Assembly (NCBI GenBank): GCA_910588035.1
Contig: CAJUPY010000003.1
Location: 1-64,000 of the forward strand
Source: an uncultured Muribaculaceae bacterium
GTDB lineage: Bacteria; Bacteroidota; Bacteroidia; Bacteroidales; Muribaculaceae
Reading direction: 5' to 3'
DNA: 64,000 nucleotides
The notes under the pieces were generated by a model. The model did no database searches. It saw only the letters and a program-made list of their open reading frames with translations, and was not told where the DNA came from. The position numbers were made by a program, and so were the translations under genes. Of the stretch, positions 55,502-64,000 are shown in pieces. How positions within the stretch are numbered: the stretch's first letter is position 1; every line of letters begins with the position of its first letter.

Positions 55502-55551
55502 ATAAAAAATGTTGGCGTCTTCCATATCAGACAGACGCCAACATTTTTTAT
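55502..55551. terminator. Bidirectional terminator between frc and the C69 genes
   Basis: ATAAAAAATGTTGGCGTC pairs perfectly with its complement at 55534-55551 across a short loop. U-runs follow on both strands. It ends the dipeptidase transcript and lies upstream of frc. Confidence 0.85.
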
Positions 55552-55564
55552 GCGGAGAATCAGA

Positions 55565-57196
55565 TCAATACTTGATTTCCTTTTCTTTCAGGCTCTCCCC
55601 GTTGTCGCGTACGATTGCCTTGAAGTACTCCGGATTGTCATATCCACCGAATTTTGGTGCTTTGGGGAGACCTTCGGGCGTATAGAGAAACTTGTGGTTC
55701 TCATCTTCATCCTTGATATTCCCGTCGAGATGTTTAACAAAAAGATAGTCCCCCAGTGCCTTGTAGTCAGCTGTCGCTTTTGCGGCCCAGCGGTCGGCAA
55801 GCTCCTGAGAGGCGGCCAAAGCCGACTCTTTCGTTTTCATCGCGTCCGACTTCTCGAGCATCTCGACTTCGGCTGTCATGGCGTTTTCAAGTGCCGACTG
55901 AACACGGCGTATGTCCGGAATAAGACGGCTGTAGCGTGTGTAGGCCTGGTTGGCGACATAGTTGTTCACCCAGAAATTCGCATTCCAGTCGAGGGTGTTG
56001 ACATCACCTTTGCCGAGCTGGTCGGGCACCCGTTTGGTCCAGCATAGAATCGGCATGTAGACACACGTGTTGGCATCGTCGGTGCCGAACCACAGAATGC
56101 CCTTCATCGCGTCGGGAACATTCTCCCGAAGCTGTGCCACAAACGAGAACCCGGTCTGCTGGGTGGCGATAGCGCGTTCGTGGACATATTTCTGACCATC
56201 GACCTCAAACGACATAGGGCGGTAGCGGTAAGGCACACCGAACGCACCCGCTCCGGCATCTTTGGTCATGTCAAACGGGGTGTCTTCAAAATGGTCGCGC
56301 ATCATTGCCTTCAGGTCGTTCGCCGTCAGTTTGCGGTTAGGTTTCACCCAAAGGGGCATCGGTTCGCCGGCTGCCTCATTGATCCACGGCAGATAAGCGT
56401 CGGCGTTATCTGAAAAGCGGTTGAAATAGCTCCAGACTCGGGCGTCGCAACCGCGTAACGCGCCGAAATCAGTGACCGCATATGCCTTTGAGAAGTCGAA
56501 ATCCTCATCTTTGCCGTCGAAATAGCCTTTTGAACGGGCAAATGAGATCACATCGGGCGAATAGAGCGTCTCAGGGTCGTTGAGCGGAAATTTGTGGATA
56601 CGTGAGTGGTTCGCATGGCCCGAGATATAGCCGTCAGGAACACGACGTGCGACCCACACGGCCCCTTTCTCTCCTTTTCCCTTGCCTATCATCTCCATGA
56701 TCCAGACCTCGTTGGCATCGGCGATAGAAAATGACTCTCCTTCGCTCGCGTAGCCATACTTGTCGACAAGGTCGGTCATCACCTTGACTGCCTCGCGTGC
56801 CGTCTTGGCGCGTTGGAGGGTGATGTAGATCAACGAACCGTAGTCGATCGTGCCTTCAACCTCCCACAGTTCCTCGCGCCCGCCCCAGGTGCTCTCGGCT
56901 ATCGCCAGACCATGTTCGTTCATGTTCCCGATCGTGCCATAGGTGTGGGCAACCTCGGGAATCTGACCGCGATATTTGTTTGAATCCCAGTCAACCACCT
57001 GGCGCATCGAGCCTTTGGGGTGATCGGCTGCCGGTTGGTTGTAGAGTTCGCCGTAGAGGGTATGGCTGTCGGCTGCATATGTGATCAGATTGCTTCCGTC
57101 GGCAGTGGCGCCTTTCGTCGCTATCAGACTCGTGCAGGCCAGTGTTTCGATTGCAGCTGCCAGTGCGATCGACAGCGTGACTGTGAGTTTCTTCAT
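55565..57196 (-). CDS. C69-family dipeptidase (downstream copy)
   Basis: 543 residues. A signal sequence of about 20 residues (IALAAAIETLA) is followed immediately by C21 in CTSLIATKGAT. In C69 enzymes this cysteine becomes the N-terminal nucleophile after processing. Motifs such as DGSNLITYAADSH and GYISGHANHSRIHKF are shared with the gene upstream. Likely an exported dipeptidase or amidase that hydrolyses short peptides. It starts 12 bases after its paralogue and ends before a strong terminator. Confidence 0.9.
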   Translation of the reverse strand: MKKLTVTLSIALAAAIETLACTSLIATKGATADGSNLITYAADSHTLYGELYNQPAADHPKGSMRQVVDWDSNKYRGQIPEVAHTYGTIGNMNEHGLAIAESTWGGREELWEVEGTIDYGSLIYITLQRAKTAREAVKVMTDLVDKYGYASEGESFSIADANEVWIMEMIGKGKGEKGAVWVARRVPDGYISGHANHSRIHKFPLNDPETLYSPDVISFARSKGYFDGKDEDFDFSKAYAVTDFGALRGCDARVWSYFNRFSDNADAYLPWINEAAGEPMPLWVKPNRKLTANDLKAMMRDHFEDTPFDMTKDAGAGAFGVPYRYRPMSFEVDGQKYVHERAIATQQTGFSFVAQLRENVPDAMKGILWFGTDDANTCVYMPILCWTKRVPDQLGKGDVNTLDWNANFWVNNYVANQAYTRYSRLIPDIRRVQSALENAMTAEVEMLEKSDAMKTKESALAASQELADRWAAKATADYKALGDYLFVKHLDGNIKDEDENHKFLYTPEGLPKAPKFGGYDNPEYFKAIVRDNGESLKEKEIKY

Positions 57197-57208
57197 TTTC
57201 TTATGGGT

Positions 57209-58858
57209 TTATTTCGGTTTTACAATTGGGGTCTTGACTTTCAGACGTTCGCCGGCATCGTTGACAATCGCTCTGAAATAGGCCGGATCGTCATACCCGC
57301 CGAAGTCGGGCTGAAGTGGTTTGCCGTAGGGGCTGCGGGCGAAATTCCCGTCGGCGTCTTCTTTCTTTATGTTACCGTCGAGATACTTGACCAACAGGTA
57401 GTCTCCAAGCTGTTTGTAGCGGGTCGTGACTTTTTCGGCCCAGATGTCGGCCAGATCCTGCAACAGCTCGCGACCGGTCTGCTCATCGGCAAATTCCGGA
57501 ATCTGCTCTATCGCGACCCTGACATCGACGGCGATCGAATCCTCAAGCAGTTTCTGAACTTTCCTGATGTCGGGCATCATCTGCGAATAGCGGTTGTAGG
57601 CCTGGTTGGCCACATAGTTGTTGACCCAGAAGTTTGACGTCCATGAGATGTTGTAAAGGTCTCCGTTACCCTTTGAAAGCTCGACCGGCGGACGGGCGAC
57701 TGTGCAGAACACCGGCATATAGACACATGTGTTGGCATCATCTGTGCCGAACCACATCAGTCCCTTCATGTACGCCGGACGCGAGCCGTTGATCTCGGCA
57801 ACAAGCGAATATCCGGTTTGCTGCGTCGCTATGGCGCGTTCGTGGGTGTAAGTCGTCCCGTCGACTTCAAAAGTCATCGGTCGCCAGCGGTAAGGAACCT
57901 TGAAAGGACCCGCTCCCGCATCTTGCGTCATGTCATAGGGGGTATTCTCGAAGTGGTCGCGCATCATCGTCTTCATATCGTTCGATGTCAGCTTGCGGTT
58001 GGGCTTCACCCAAAGTGGAAGCGGCTCGCCACGCCCTTCGTCGACCCACGCGAAATATTGGTCCATGCCGTCGGCATACTTTCTGAAAAATGCCCAGACA
58101 CGCGAGTCGCAGCCTCTGAAACTGCTGTAGTCGTAGTCGGCGTAAGCCAGTGAGAAACTGAAATCCTCATCTTTGCCGTCAAACCACCCGTTTTTGCGGG
58201 CAAACGAAATGACGTCGGGCGAATAGATGCAGTTGCGGCGGTCGTTGAGTGGAAATTTATGGATTCGTGACTGGTTGGCATGTCCCGAGATGCAGTCATC
58301 GGGAACCCTGAGGGCGACCCACACAGCTCCTTTCTCTTTTTCTCCTTTTCCGATGAGTTCCATGATCCAGACCTCGTTCTCGTCGGCTATCGAAAACGAT
58401 TCGCCGGTCGAGGCATAGCCATACTTGTCAACAAGGTCGGTCATCTCGAGAATCGCCTCGCGGGCGGTCTTGCAGCGTTGCAAAGCAATGAACATCATCG
58501 AGCCGTAGTCAAGAATGCCGTTCGGCTTCGACAGTTCGCTGCGGCCTCCCCACGTGCTCTCGGTAATGGCGAGACCATGCTCGTTGATATTGCCGATCGT
58601 GGCATAGGTGTGGGCAACCTCCGGAATCTCACCCAACGGCTCGTCGGTGGTCCAGTTGACGATCTTGCGCATCTCTCCTTTGCTGTGGTCGGCTGCCGGC
58701 TGATGATCAAGAAATCCGTAGCGCACATGGCTGTCGGCCGCATATGTGATCATCACGCTGCCGTCGCTCGTGGCCTGCTTGCCTGCGATCAGGCTCGTGC
58801 ATGCCAACGCCGATAACGCCGCTGTCGCTGAAAGAAGTAATGAAACTGTTCTTTTCAT
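57209..58858 (-). CDS. C69-family dipeptidase (upstream copy)
   Basis: 549 residues from the ATG at 58858. An extra 16 codons upstream begin near the promoter and lack support. A signal peptide (SLLLSATAALSALA) is followed by C20, the expected N-terminal nucleophile. The sequence follows the downstream paralogue closely through the Ntn-hydrolase core but differs in its C-terminal third. The pair arose by tandem duplication. Confidence 0.9.
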   Translation of the reverse strand: MKRTVSLLLSATAALSALACTSLIAGKQATSDGSVMITYAADSHVRYGFLDHQPAADHSKGEMRKIVNWTTDEPLGEIPEVAHTYATIGNINEHGLAITESTWGGRSELSKPNGILDYGSMMFIALQRCKTAREAILEMTDLVDKYGYASTGESFSIADENEVWIMELIGKGEKEKGAVWVALRVPDDCISGHANQSRIHKFPLNDRRNCIYSPDVISFARKNGWFDGKDEDFSFSLAYADYDYSSFRGCDSRVWAFFRKYADGMDQYFAWVDEGRGEPLPLWVKPNRKLTSNDMKTMMRDHFENTPYDMTQDAGAGPFKVPYRWRPMTFEVDGTTYTHERAIATQQTGYSLVAEINGSRPAYMKGLMWFGTDDANTCVYMPVFCTVARPPVELSKGNGDLYNISWTSNFWVNNYVANQAYNRYSQMMPDIRKVQKLLEDSIAVDVRVAIEQIPEFADEQTGRELLQDLADIWAEKVTTRYKQLGDYLLVKYLDGNIKKEDADGNFARSPYGKPLQPDFGGYDDPAYFRAIVNDAGERLKVKTPIVKPK

Positions 58859-58883
58859 TTTTGTTTGATTGGCTTGTTTCTTG

Positions 58884-58914
58884 CAAAGATAACAATTCTT
58901 TTCCATTTTTCAAA
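58884..58914 (-). promoter_or_regulatory. Promoter of the C69 dipeptidase pair
   Basis: Minus strand: TTTG (58914-58911), 19 bases, TATCTTTG (58891-58884). Full consensus, 25 bases before the ATG at 58858. Confidence 0.8.
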
Positions 58915-59011
58915 TGGAACTCAAATCGACAGGCGTTTTCCTCATCTTGACTCTGCACCACGTAAACGTCATCGTCAACACCGGTTCATGACACACTCTT
59001 CCTGAAAGTGT

Positions 59012-60184
59012 TCACCTGCCGCTATGGAACCGGTAACCGAACCCCAACATCAGATTGTTCGGATTCTTGAAACTGTGGAGCTGATAACCGACATTTAGAT
59101 AAAGGTCGCGCCACACAAATGTCTTCAACGAAAGAGTCTGGTAGAATGCCCTGACATCTGACGGCCCTGTGAAATTGCGGCCGTAACCGACGGCAACTGT
59201 GAAGATCGGCATCACAAACTCGGCCCTCGCCGACAGGCCGACGCTGATGCTCTTGCCGAATGGCGGACGGTAGAACAGCGGATCTGACGGTGTCGCCTCG
59301 GGTGCGAGATAGTCTGAGATGCCGGCACTTTCGTCATACTGTGTGTCAACCGACAAACCAAATCTGAACAGTCGGTGGAAATCGCGCATAACGGCAAAAT
59401 TTATTCCTGCCACTCCAAACGAGCCGGGCAAGACGACCCCTGTGCCGTCAATGGCGACTCCCTTGCTCCGGGTAGCGCCATAGACTGTCAGATCATAGCT
59501 GAAACCTGGTTTGAATCCTTCGTTGGAAGGTGACGCGAGATCAAATGGCTCTCCGTCGATCGTGTAGGTCAGCCCGAGACGCAATCCGATCGTGTTGACT
59601 CCCGAATTCGGATATTTTGTGTTGCCGTTTGAAAAATGTGATCCGCTCAATCCGGCCGAAATCTGCCACGTCGGTGACAACCGGTAGTGCATCATCAGCG
59701 AAAGATTGAGATAAGCGTTGGTCGAGGTTCCGACAATGTTCTGTTGATCAGATTCGCTGCACTTCCGCCAACCGAACGATGCTCCGAAATTCCATTCATA
59801 GCCGAAGCTGAGACGTTGTGTCAATCTGACCACCGGTGCTCCTTGAAACAGATAGACTCCGATCGGGCTGCCGAGCAGGTCGTTGTGGAAAAAACTGTTG
59901 AATCCGACTCCGAGGCCCTGATATGCTCCGGGAAAATGCCGCCACTGGCGGCTGTCGCGTGCGAAGCTGAACGAATATTTTATGTTTGCCGACATTGCCT
60001 CCCTGATATCGCTGCCGTTTTTATTGTCTCCTCTGAAAAATGAGCTTGTCGAAGGTACGAAACCCCCTGAAAGCTCTGCCGATACTCTGCTGACAATGCG
60101 TGTCGTGTCGTTTTCAGAGGCATTTAGCCGCAGACCCGCACAGAGAATCAGGATGATTATTGTAAGATCAATCGATTTTCTCAT
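59012..60184 (-). CDS. Outer-membrane barrel protein, PagL/acyloxyacyl-hydrolase-like
   Basis: 390 residues from the ATG at 60184; an earlier frame start is inside the previous gene. A signal peptide (LTIIILILCAGLRLNA) precedes many barrel strands. GSHFSNGNTKYPNSGVNTIGL carries the H-x-S-N pattern that holds the His and Ser of lipid A 3-O-deacylase PagL, and the C-terminus LGFGYRF has the barrel-end form. It may trim acyl chains from lipid A; function inferred from this one segment and the barrel. Its start overlaps the broken lipoprotein gene by 17 bases. Confidence 0.65.
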   Translation of the reverse strand: MRKSIDLTIIILILCAGLRLNASENDTTRIVSRVSAELSGGFVPSTSSFFRGDNKNGSDIREAMSANIKYSFSFARDSRQWRHFPGAYQGLGVGFNSFFHNDLLGSPIGVYLFQGAPVVRLTQRLSFGYEWNFGASFGWRKCSESDQQNIVGTSTNAYLNLSLMMHYRLSPTWQISAGLSGSHFSNGNTKYPNSGVNTIGLRLGLTYTIDGEPFDLASPSNEGFKPGFSYDLTVYGATRSKGVAIDGTGVVLPGSFGVAGINFAVMRDFHRLFRFGLSVDTQYDESAGISDYLAPEATPSDPLFYRPPFGKSISVGLSARAEFVMPIFTVAVGYGRNFTGPSDVRAFYQTLSLKTFVWRDLYLNVGYQLHSFKNPNNLMLGFGYRFHSGR

Positions 60185-61120
60185 AACTGATAGTGAAGTC
60201 AATTGGATCCTCGACATGCATCGCGGTCTTGATTATGGTCTGGTCCCACTCCTCAGAGGCGAAACTGCACACAATGCCGATCTCCGAGTCTACAATCGAG
60301 TAGATTACGGTTGTCGCGAAACGGTAGGTCGAGTGGGGTGCGACCCTGTAGGTTTGTGTCCTCTTGAAAAATGGTTCGGTTTCTTGACGACCCGTCGACA
60401 GACTGACATAGCGGTTGCTTAAAAACGGACTGTCGTCGGCTGAAATCACCGCTACATCGGGTGCGGTGGCCATGTCGATCAGACTGTCGGTGCCGTCGTC
60501 GAAGACAAGGTCGACAAGGCAACTCAAACCATCAAACGGGTCGATCGTGACAAGCTGATACTCTTCCGTGTCGTTTGTGTATGTCAGTGTGTCTCGTTCT
60601 TTCGTGACGGTGGTGAACCTGATGTCTTTGTTGGAGGGGAGGACATAACCTCTGACCTTAAGCAATTCGCCCGGCGAGACGGTTATCGCGATGTTGCGAC
60701 GGCGGTTGCCATAATCAAGGTGCAGTTCGGCCTTGAACGCTTCGAGCGAGATGTTCCTCGTCGAAAAGATCTCGATTTTGCCATTGAAGAAACAGACCGT
60801 CAGCGTGAGTTGCGTGGCGTCGATCTCGACGCGGCTCGTGCTCTCGGCGTCAAGCTCTATCGTCGTGCCATTGACCGTGAGTATTTCACTGTCCTCTCTG
60901 CCACAACCATGAACGACGCCTCTCGCTCTACCTCAACAGTGAGTGTGCTCAGTCCTGTTTGTTCATAACTGACATTCTTGATTTCGTGGGGCTCCATGAT
61001 CGTGACCCCGACATCACCTGTCAGATCGGGTCTGTCTATGAAGACATCATCGTTACACGATGTCAGCAAAAAGACAGTGATAGTCAACAAGAAATGTGTT
61101 AATGATCTGAAACTGGCCAT
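60168..61120 (-). pseudogene. Lipoprotein gene interrupted by a frameshift near 60895
   Basis: From the ATG at 61120 the frame encodes a lipoprotein signal ending LLTSC, then continues to VEREASFMVVAE and stops at 60857. A second frame is open from 60932 to 60168 and reads as normal protein from about 60895 onward (SEILTVNGTTIELDAES, KIEIFSTRNISLEAF), with no ATG at its beginning. Joining the two at the AGAGAGG stretch (60894-60900) restores one protein of about 317 residues. Either a one-base deletion, a repeat-slip mutation, or a sequence error explains this. The family is not recognised; the restored protein is beta-rich and surface-exposed in style. Confidence 0.75.
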
Positions 61121-61139
61121 TATTGATATTTGTTTTTCG

Positions 61140-61147
61140 CAAAGATA
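61140..61147 (-). promoter_or_regulatory. -7 box of the interrupted lipoprotein gene
   Basis: TATCTTTG on the minus strand, 20 bases before the ATG at 61120. It shows that the longer reading from 61201 is not used. Confidence 0.65.
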
Positions 61148-61253
61148 AGTAATATAACAGAGAGAACCGTCTGTTTTAACTTTTTTATTGACTGATAGCA
61201 TAATTTGGTTAATTTAATCGTTTTTGACACGTCGGTTCAATGAAAAATTATTA

Positions 61254-61261
61254 AATTTGCC
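61254..61261 (+). promoter_or_regulatory. -7 box of the MFS gene
   Basis: TAAATTTG, 74 bases before the ATG at 61336. A TTTG at 61225-61228 is 25 bases upstream, longer than usual. Confidence 0.5.
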
Positions 61262-61335
61262 GCAAATACCGGGAAAACTTCCCTGAAACCATGATTTAAC
61301 TTGAAAATAAACCAATAATTTTTACACAACGTTTA

Positions 61336-62673
61336 ATGGAAACAACAGCTCAGCAGACATCTAACAAGAGCAACACGATCGCTATTGCGACGATGTTTTT
61401 CATCTTTGCGATGATCTCTTTCGTCACTAACATGGCCGCCCCCTTCGGCAACATTTGGGGATTCCGCTATGAGTGGGCCGGTATGGCCGGTAACCTTATG
61501 AACTTCACGGCCTACCTGTTCATGGGCATTCCGGCCGGTAACATGCTCATCAAATACGGCTACAAGAAAACCGCTCTTATCGCTCTCGCGGTCGGTGCTG
61601 TTGGCCTTGCCATTCAGCTCCTCTCAAGCATCGTCGGTGATGATGTCGTCGTTATCGGCGGTGAGGTCCCGACAACCCTCAACCTCTTCATCTACCTGCT
61701 TGGCGCGCTCGTCTGCGGTGTCTGTGTGTGCATGCTCAACACTGTGGTGAACCCGATGCTCAACCTCCTCGGTGGCGGCGGAAACCGCGGTAACCAGCTG
61801 ATTCAGACCGGTGGTACCCTCAACTCGCTCGCCGGAACTCTGACACCGATGCTCGTCGGAATGCTTGTCGGAACACTCACGAAAGAGACGACAATGGCCG
61901 CTGTCGCACCTCTGGTAATCACCGGAATCGTGATCTTTGTCCTCGCATTCTGCATAATCTCACAGGTGAAAATCGTTGAGCCTCAGTCAAACCTCAGCAA
62001 AGTCAAATATGAGCACACTCCGCTCGCATTCCGTCACTGTCTGCTCGGTGTGATCGCCATTTTCTTCTATGTCGGAATCGAAATCGGTATCCCCGGTGAA
62101 CTCAACGCTTGGATCAGCCGTGAAAGCTTCGAGGGTGCTGCCGCTGTAGCAGGTTCTCTCGCCGCCCTCTACTGGTTGATGATGCTCATCGGTCGTTTCC
62201 TCAGCTCTATCATCAGCGGCAAAGTCTCGACCCGCACCCAAATGGTGACTGTCTCGGTTGTGGCTCTCGTTCTGGTTCTCATCGCCATATTCCTCCCCGA
62301 AGACATCACATTCAAATCTCCCGAAATCTCTGCACTCAACATCACCAGCGGCGAAGTGCCGATGAAATGTCTCTTCCTGTTCCTCTGCGGACTATGCACA
62401 TCGGTCATGTGGGGCGGAATCTTCAACCTCGCTACAGAAGGCCTCGGAAAATACACTGCCAAGGCTTCGGGCATCTTCATGATGATGGTTGTCGGCGGCG
62501 GAATCATGCCTTATATCCAGGACTGGATCGGCCGCACATACGGCTACGTCGACAGCTACTGGCTGATAGTCGCGATGCTCGCCTATATCCTCTACTACTC
62601 TATTATCGGCTCGAAAAATGTCAACACCGACATTCCTGTCAATGACGAGCTACCCGACCTCCGCGATCTTTGA
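61336..62673 (+). CDS. MFS transporter, FucP/sugar-porter-like
   Basis: 445 residues with about 12 membrane helices. The start AMISFVTNMAAPFGNIWGF and the TM4-5 region NPMLNLLGGGGNRGNQLIQTGG resemble the fucose/glucose-galactose permease branch of the MFS, where a conserved NPxLNLLG segment lies. It probably imports a monosaccharide by proton symport; which sugar is unknown. It is followed 131 bases later by the SGNH gene, with a terminator between them. Confidence 0.8.
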   Translation: METTAQQTSNKSNTIAIATMFFIFAMISFVTNMAAPFGNIWGFRYEWAGMAGNLMNFTAYLFMGIPAGNMLIKYGYKKTALIALAVGAVGLAIQLLSSIVGDDVVVIGGEVPTTLNLFIYLLGALVCGVCVCMLNTVVNPMLNLLGGGGNRGNQLIQTGGTLNSLAGTLTPMLVGMLVGTLTKETTMAAVAPLVITGIVIFVLAFCIISQVKIVEPQSNLSKVKYEHTPLAFRHCLLGVIAIFFYVGIEIGIPGELNAWISRESFEGAAAVAGSLAALYWLMMLIGRFLSSIISGKVSTRTQMVTVSVVALVLVLIAIFLPEDITFKSPEISALNITSGEVPMKCLFLFLCGLCTSVMWGGIFNLATEGLGKYTAKASGIFMMMVVGGGIMPYIQDWIGRTYGYVDSYWLIVAMLAYILYYSIIGSKNVNTDIPVNDELPDLRDL

Positions 62674-62741
62674 TTTAGACCCCATCTCATAAAATTACAG
62701 CGTCGCTGGGACCTAAGAAATACGATGATTATAACTCATCA

Positions 62742-62777
62742 CGAAGCCGGAACCGCAAGTTCCGGCTTCGTTTTTTT
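62742..62777 (+). terminator. Terminator after the MFS gene
   Basis: CGAAGCCGGAAC pairs with GTTCCGGCTTCG across CGCAA, followed by seven Ts. Confidence 0.92.
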
Positions 62778-62806
62778 GGATTTCACGGCGACATTGGCTA
62801 AATTTG
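62775..62806 (+). promoter_or_regulatory. Promoter of the SGNH hydrolase gene
   Basis: TTTG (62775-62778), 20 bases, TAAATTTG (62799-62806). Full consensus; the TTTG lies at the end of the previous terminator U-tract. Confidence 0.8.
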
Positions 62807-62872
62807 CAGAGTCAATCACCACAACTTGCTGATACTACTTTATTTAAACTAACCATAACATCAATCTTCCAA

Positions 62873-63955
62873 ATGAAATCACTAAAAGTCATTTTGCTTT
62901 CATGCACAATTGCCGCATCTGTTTTCGGCGCCGGTGCAGCCTCTCCCGACGTGAAATATGTCGACGGAGCAGAACTGACACTGATTAACAAAACCATCGA
63001 CACTCCTCGCCGGTATGCCCGCATCGATACGCTGAAATACGACGGATTCACCGACTATCAGCGCAAGGAACTGGTGCAGCAGAGCGCGGGACTCGCTCTC
63101 TGTTTCAAGACCGACAGCAAAGGTGTGAGGGTCAAACCGGTCTATCAGATGCACAAACCCGCCGGAAACCAGACCGGAATCAACACCGAGGGTTTTGATC
63201 TCTACATCAAGAAAAACGACCGCTGGCTCTATGCCGGCAGCCACGTGGTCAGAGGCGGTAAAGACTATGTCCAGCTCGTCGACGACATGGCTCCGGGCGA
63301 AAAAGAGTGCCTGCTCTATCTTCCTAATTTCAGCATCGTCGACACGGTCTATGTCGGAGTCGATGCCGACTCGAAGATCGAACCCATGCCAAATCCGTTC
63401 CGCCACAAAGTCGTCGTCTTCGGCTCAAGCTTCACCCACGGAACCTGTTGCTCACGTCCCGGCATGTCATATCCTCTTCAGCTCGAACGTGAAACCGGAA
63501 TCCAGTTCTGCAACCTCGGAATGAGCGGCAACTCCCGTCTCCAACAGAGCTATGCCAGAGTTCTCGCAGACACTGAGACCGATGCATTTCTCTTCGACTC
63601 GTTCTCTAACCCGCTTGCACCTGAGATCGCCGAGAAATTCGACTCATTTCTCGCTACTATTCGCGCAAAGCACCCGACAACCCCGATCATATTCATGCAG
63701 ACAATCTATCGCGAGAACCGCAACTTCGACACAAAAAAAGACCGTGTCGAGGCTGAGAAAATGGCTATGGCCGAGAAAAAGGTCGCCGAGGCAATGAAGA
63801 CCGACAAAAACATCTATTGGCTCGTTCCAACCACTGGTGGCACCAACGACACCTCGGTCGACGGAATTCACCCCAACGACTACGGTCACACCAACTGGAT
63901 GAACTCCCTGCGCCGGCCACTCCTCGAAATCCTTGCAAAATACAACATCAAATAA
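62873..63955 (+). CDS. Exported SGNH/GDSL hydrolase with GxDLY domain
   Basis: 360 residues from the ATG at 62873; the longer frame begins inside the -7 box. A signal peptide (VILLSCTIAASVFGAGAA) is followed by an N-terminal beta domain with the GFDLY motif of the GxDLY family. The SGNH domain has block I VFGSSFTHG (GSS in place of GDS), block III GMSGNS, and block V DGIHPNDYGH with the catalytic Asp and His. Such enzymes are carbohydrate esterases or acylhydrolases. The substrate is unknown; the neighbouring sugar transporter suggests glycan deacetylation. Confidence 0.85.
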   Translation: MKSLKVILLSCTIAASVFGAGAASPDVKYVDGAELTLINKTIDTPRRYARIDTLKYDGFTDYQRKELVQQSAGLALCFKTDSKGVRVKPVYQMHKPAGNQTGINTEGFDLYIKKNDRWLYAGSHVVRGGKDYVQLVDDMAPGEKECLLYLPNFSIVDTVYVGVDADSKIEPMPNPFRHKVVVFGSSFTHGTCCSRPGMSYPLQLERETGIQFCNLGMSGNSRLQQSYARVLADTETDAFLFDSFSNPLAPEIAEKFDSFLATIRAKHPTTPIIFMQTIYRENRNFDTKKDRVEAEKMAMAEKKVAEAMKTDKNIYWLVPTTGGTNDTSVDGIHPNDYGHTNWMNSLRRPLLEILAKYNIK

Positions 63956-64000
63956 CCCTCCCTGTCACTCGATAGTCTTGATCGGCCTGTCACAAAATGA
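63956..64000. other. Window end after the SGNH gene
   Basis: 45 bases to the window edge; no feature seen. Confidence 0.3.

Noticed and set aside
60889-60905. Programmed ribosomal frameshift in the lipoprotein gene
   Set aside because: No slippery heptamer or downstream pseudoknot is evident at the junction; mutation or sequence error is simpler.
1-64000. CRISPR arrays, insertion sequences, integrases and rRNA genes
   Set aside because: None was seen on reading both strands; repeats found are single hairpins or terminators.

Overview
The window looks like a chromosomal segment of a Bacteroidales bacterium, most likely a gut Muribaculaceae-type (Duncaniella/Muribaculum-like) organism. The grounds are: many promoters of the Bacteroidota form TTTG-N19/20-TAnnTTTG, start codons without clear Shine-Dalgarno sites, a long PPi-dependent phosphofructokinase, a DUF4835 gene between coaBC and recN, abundant exported glycoside hydrolases, C69 dipeptidases, and a coding composition near 50% GC. 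The genus-level call is inference.

Layout. (1) 1-438: 3' end of tRNA-Thr(CGT), its terminator, and a small membrane protein. (2) 570-6556: an AT-rich, minus-strand, tightly overlapping six-gene cassette: radical SAM protein, ParB-like protein, PD-(D/E)XK-type nuclease, SNF2-type helicase, second ParB-like protein, and a protein of unknown function. It is preceded by a roughly 320-nt highly structured leader that ends in an intrinsic-terminator-like hairpin. This is the best candidate for an undescribed system; it has the parts of a DNA modification/restriction or anti-phage module. (3) 7081-8968: Bcr/CflA-type efflux pump and a hexapeptide acetyltransferase. (4) 9151-24221: minus-strand pectin/uronate module. 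uxaC, exuT-like, uxaB, uxaA, GH115, GH28 and GH106 genes run in one chain, six of the seven joined by ATGA overlaps, with rhaM and a GH2 gene upstream. Exported enzymes would release uronic acids and rhamnose, the MFS protein would import the uronate, and UxaC-UxaB-UxaA would convert galacturonate to 2-keto-3-deoxygluconate. No SusC/SusD pair is present. (5) 24378-26129: phosphohexomutase. (6) 26353-36171: long housekeeping operon dnaN, DEDDh exonuclease, coaBC, DUF4835, recN, rlmB, lipoprotein hydrolase, outer-membrane barrel. (7) 36367-42245: efp, CPA2 antiporter, asd, divergent aminotransferase, ftsE. (8) 42255-51191: small OMP, tamB-like giant gene, AGCS symporter, PPi-PFK, L31 type B. (9) 51311-55434: oxalate module frc-oxc-AEC transporter. 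(10) 55565-58858: tandem C69 dipeptidases. (11) 59012-61120: PagL-like barrel protein and an upstream lipoprotein gene broken by a frameshift. (12) 61336-63955: MFS transporter and an SGNH hydrolase.

Several starts were moved downstream of the longest reading frame, because the longest frame began inside or upstream of a promoter box, at TTG, or inside the neighbouring gene.
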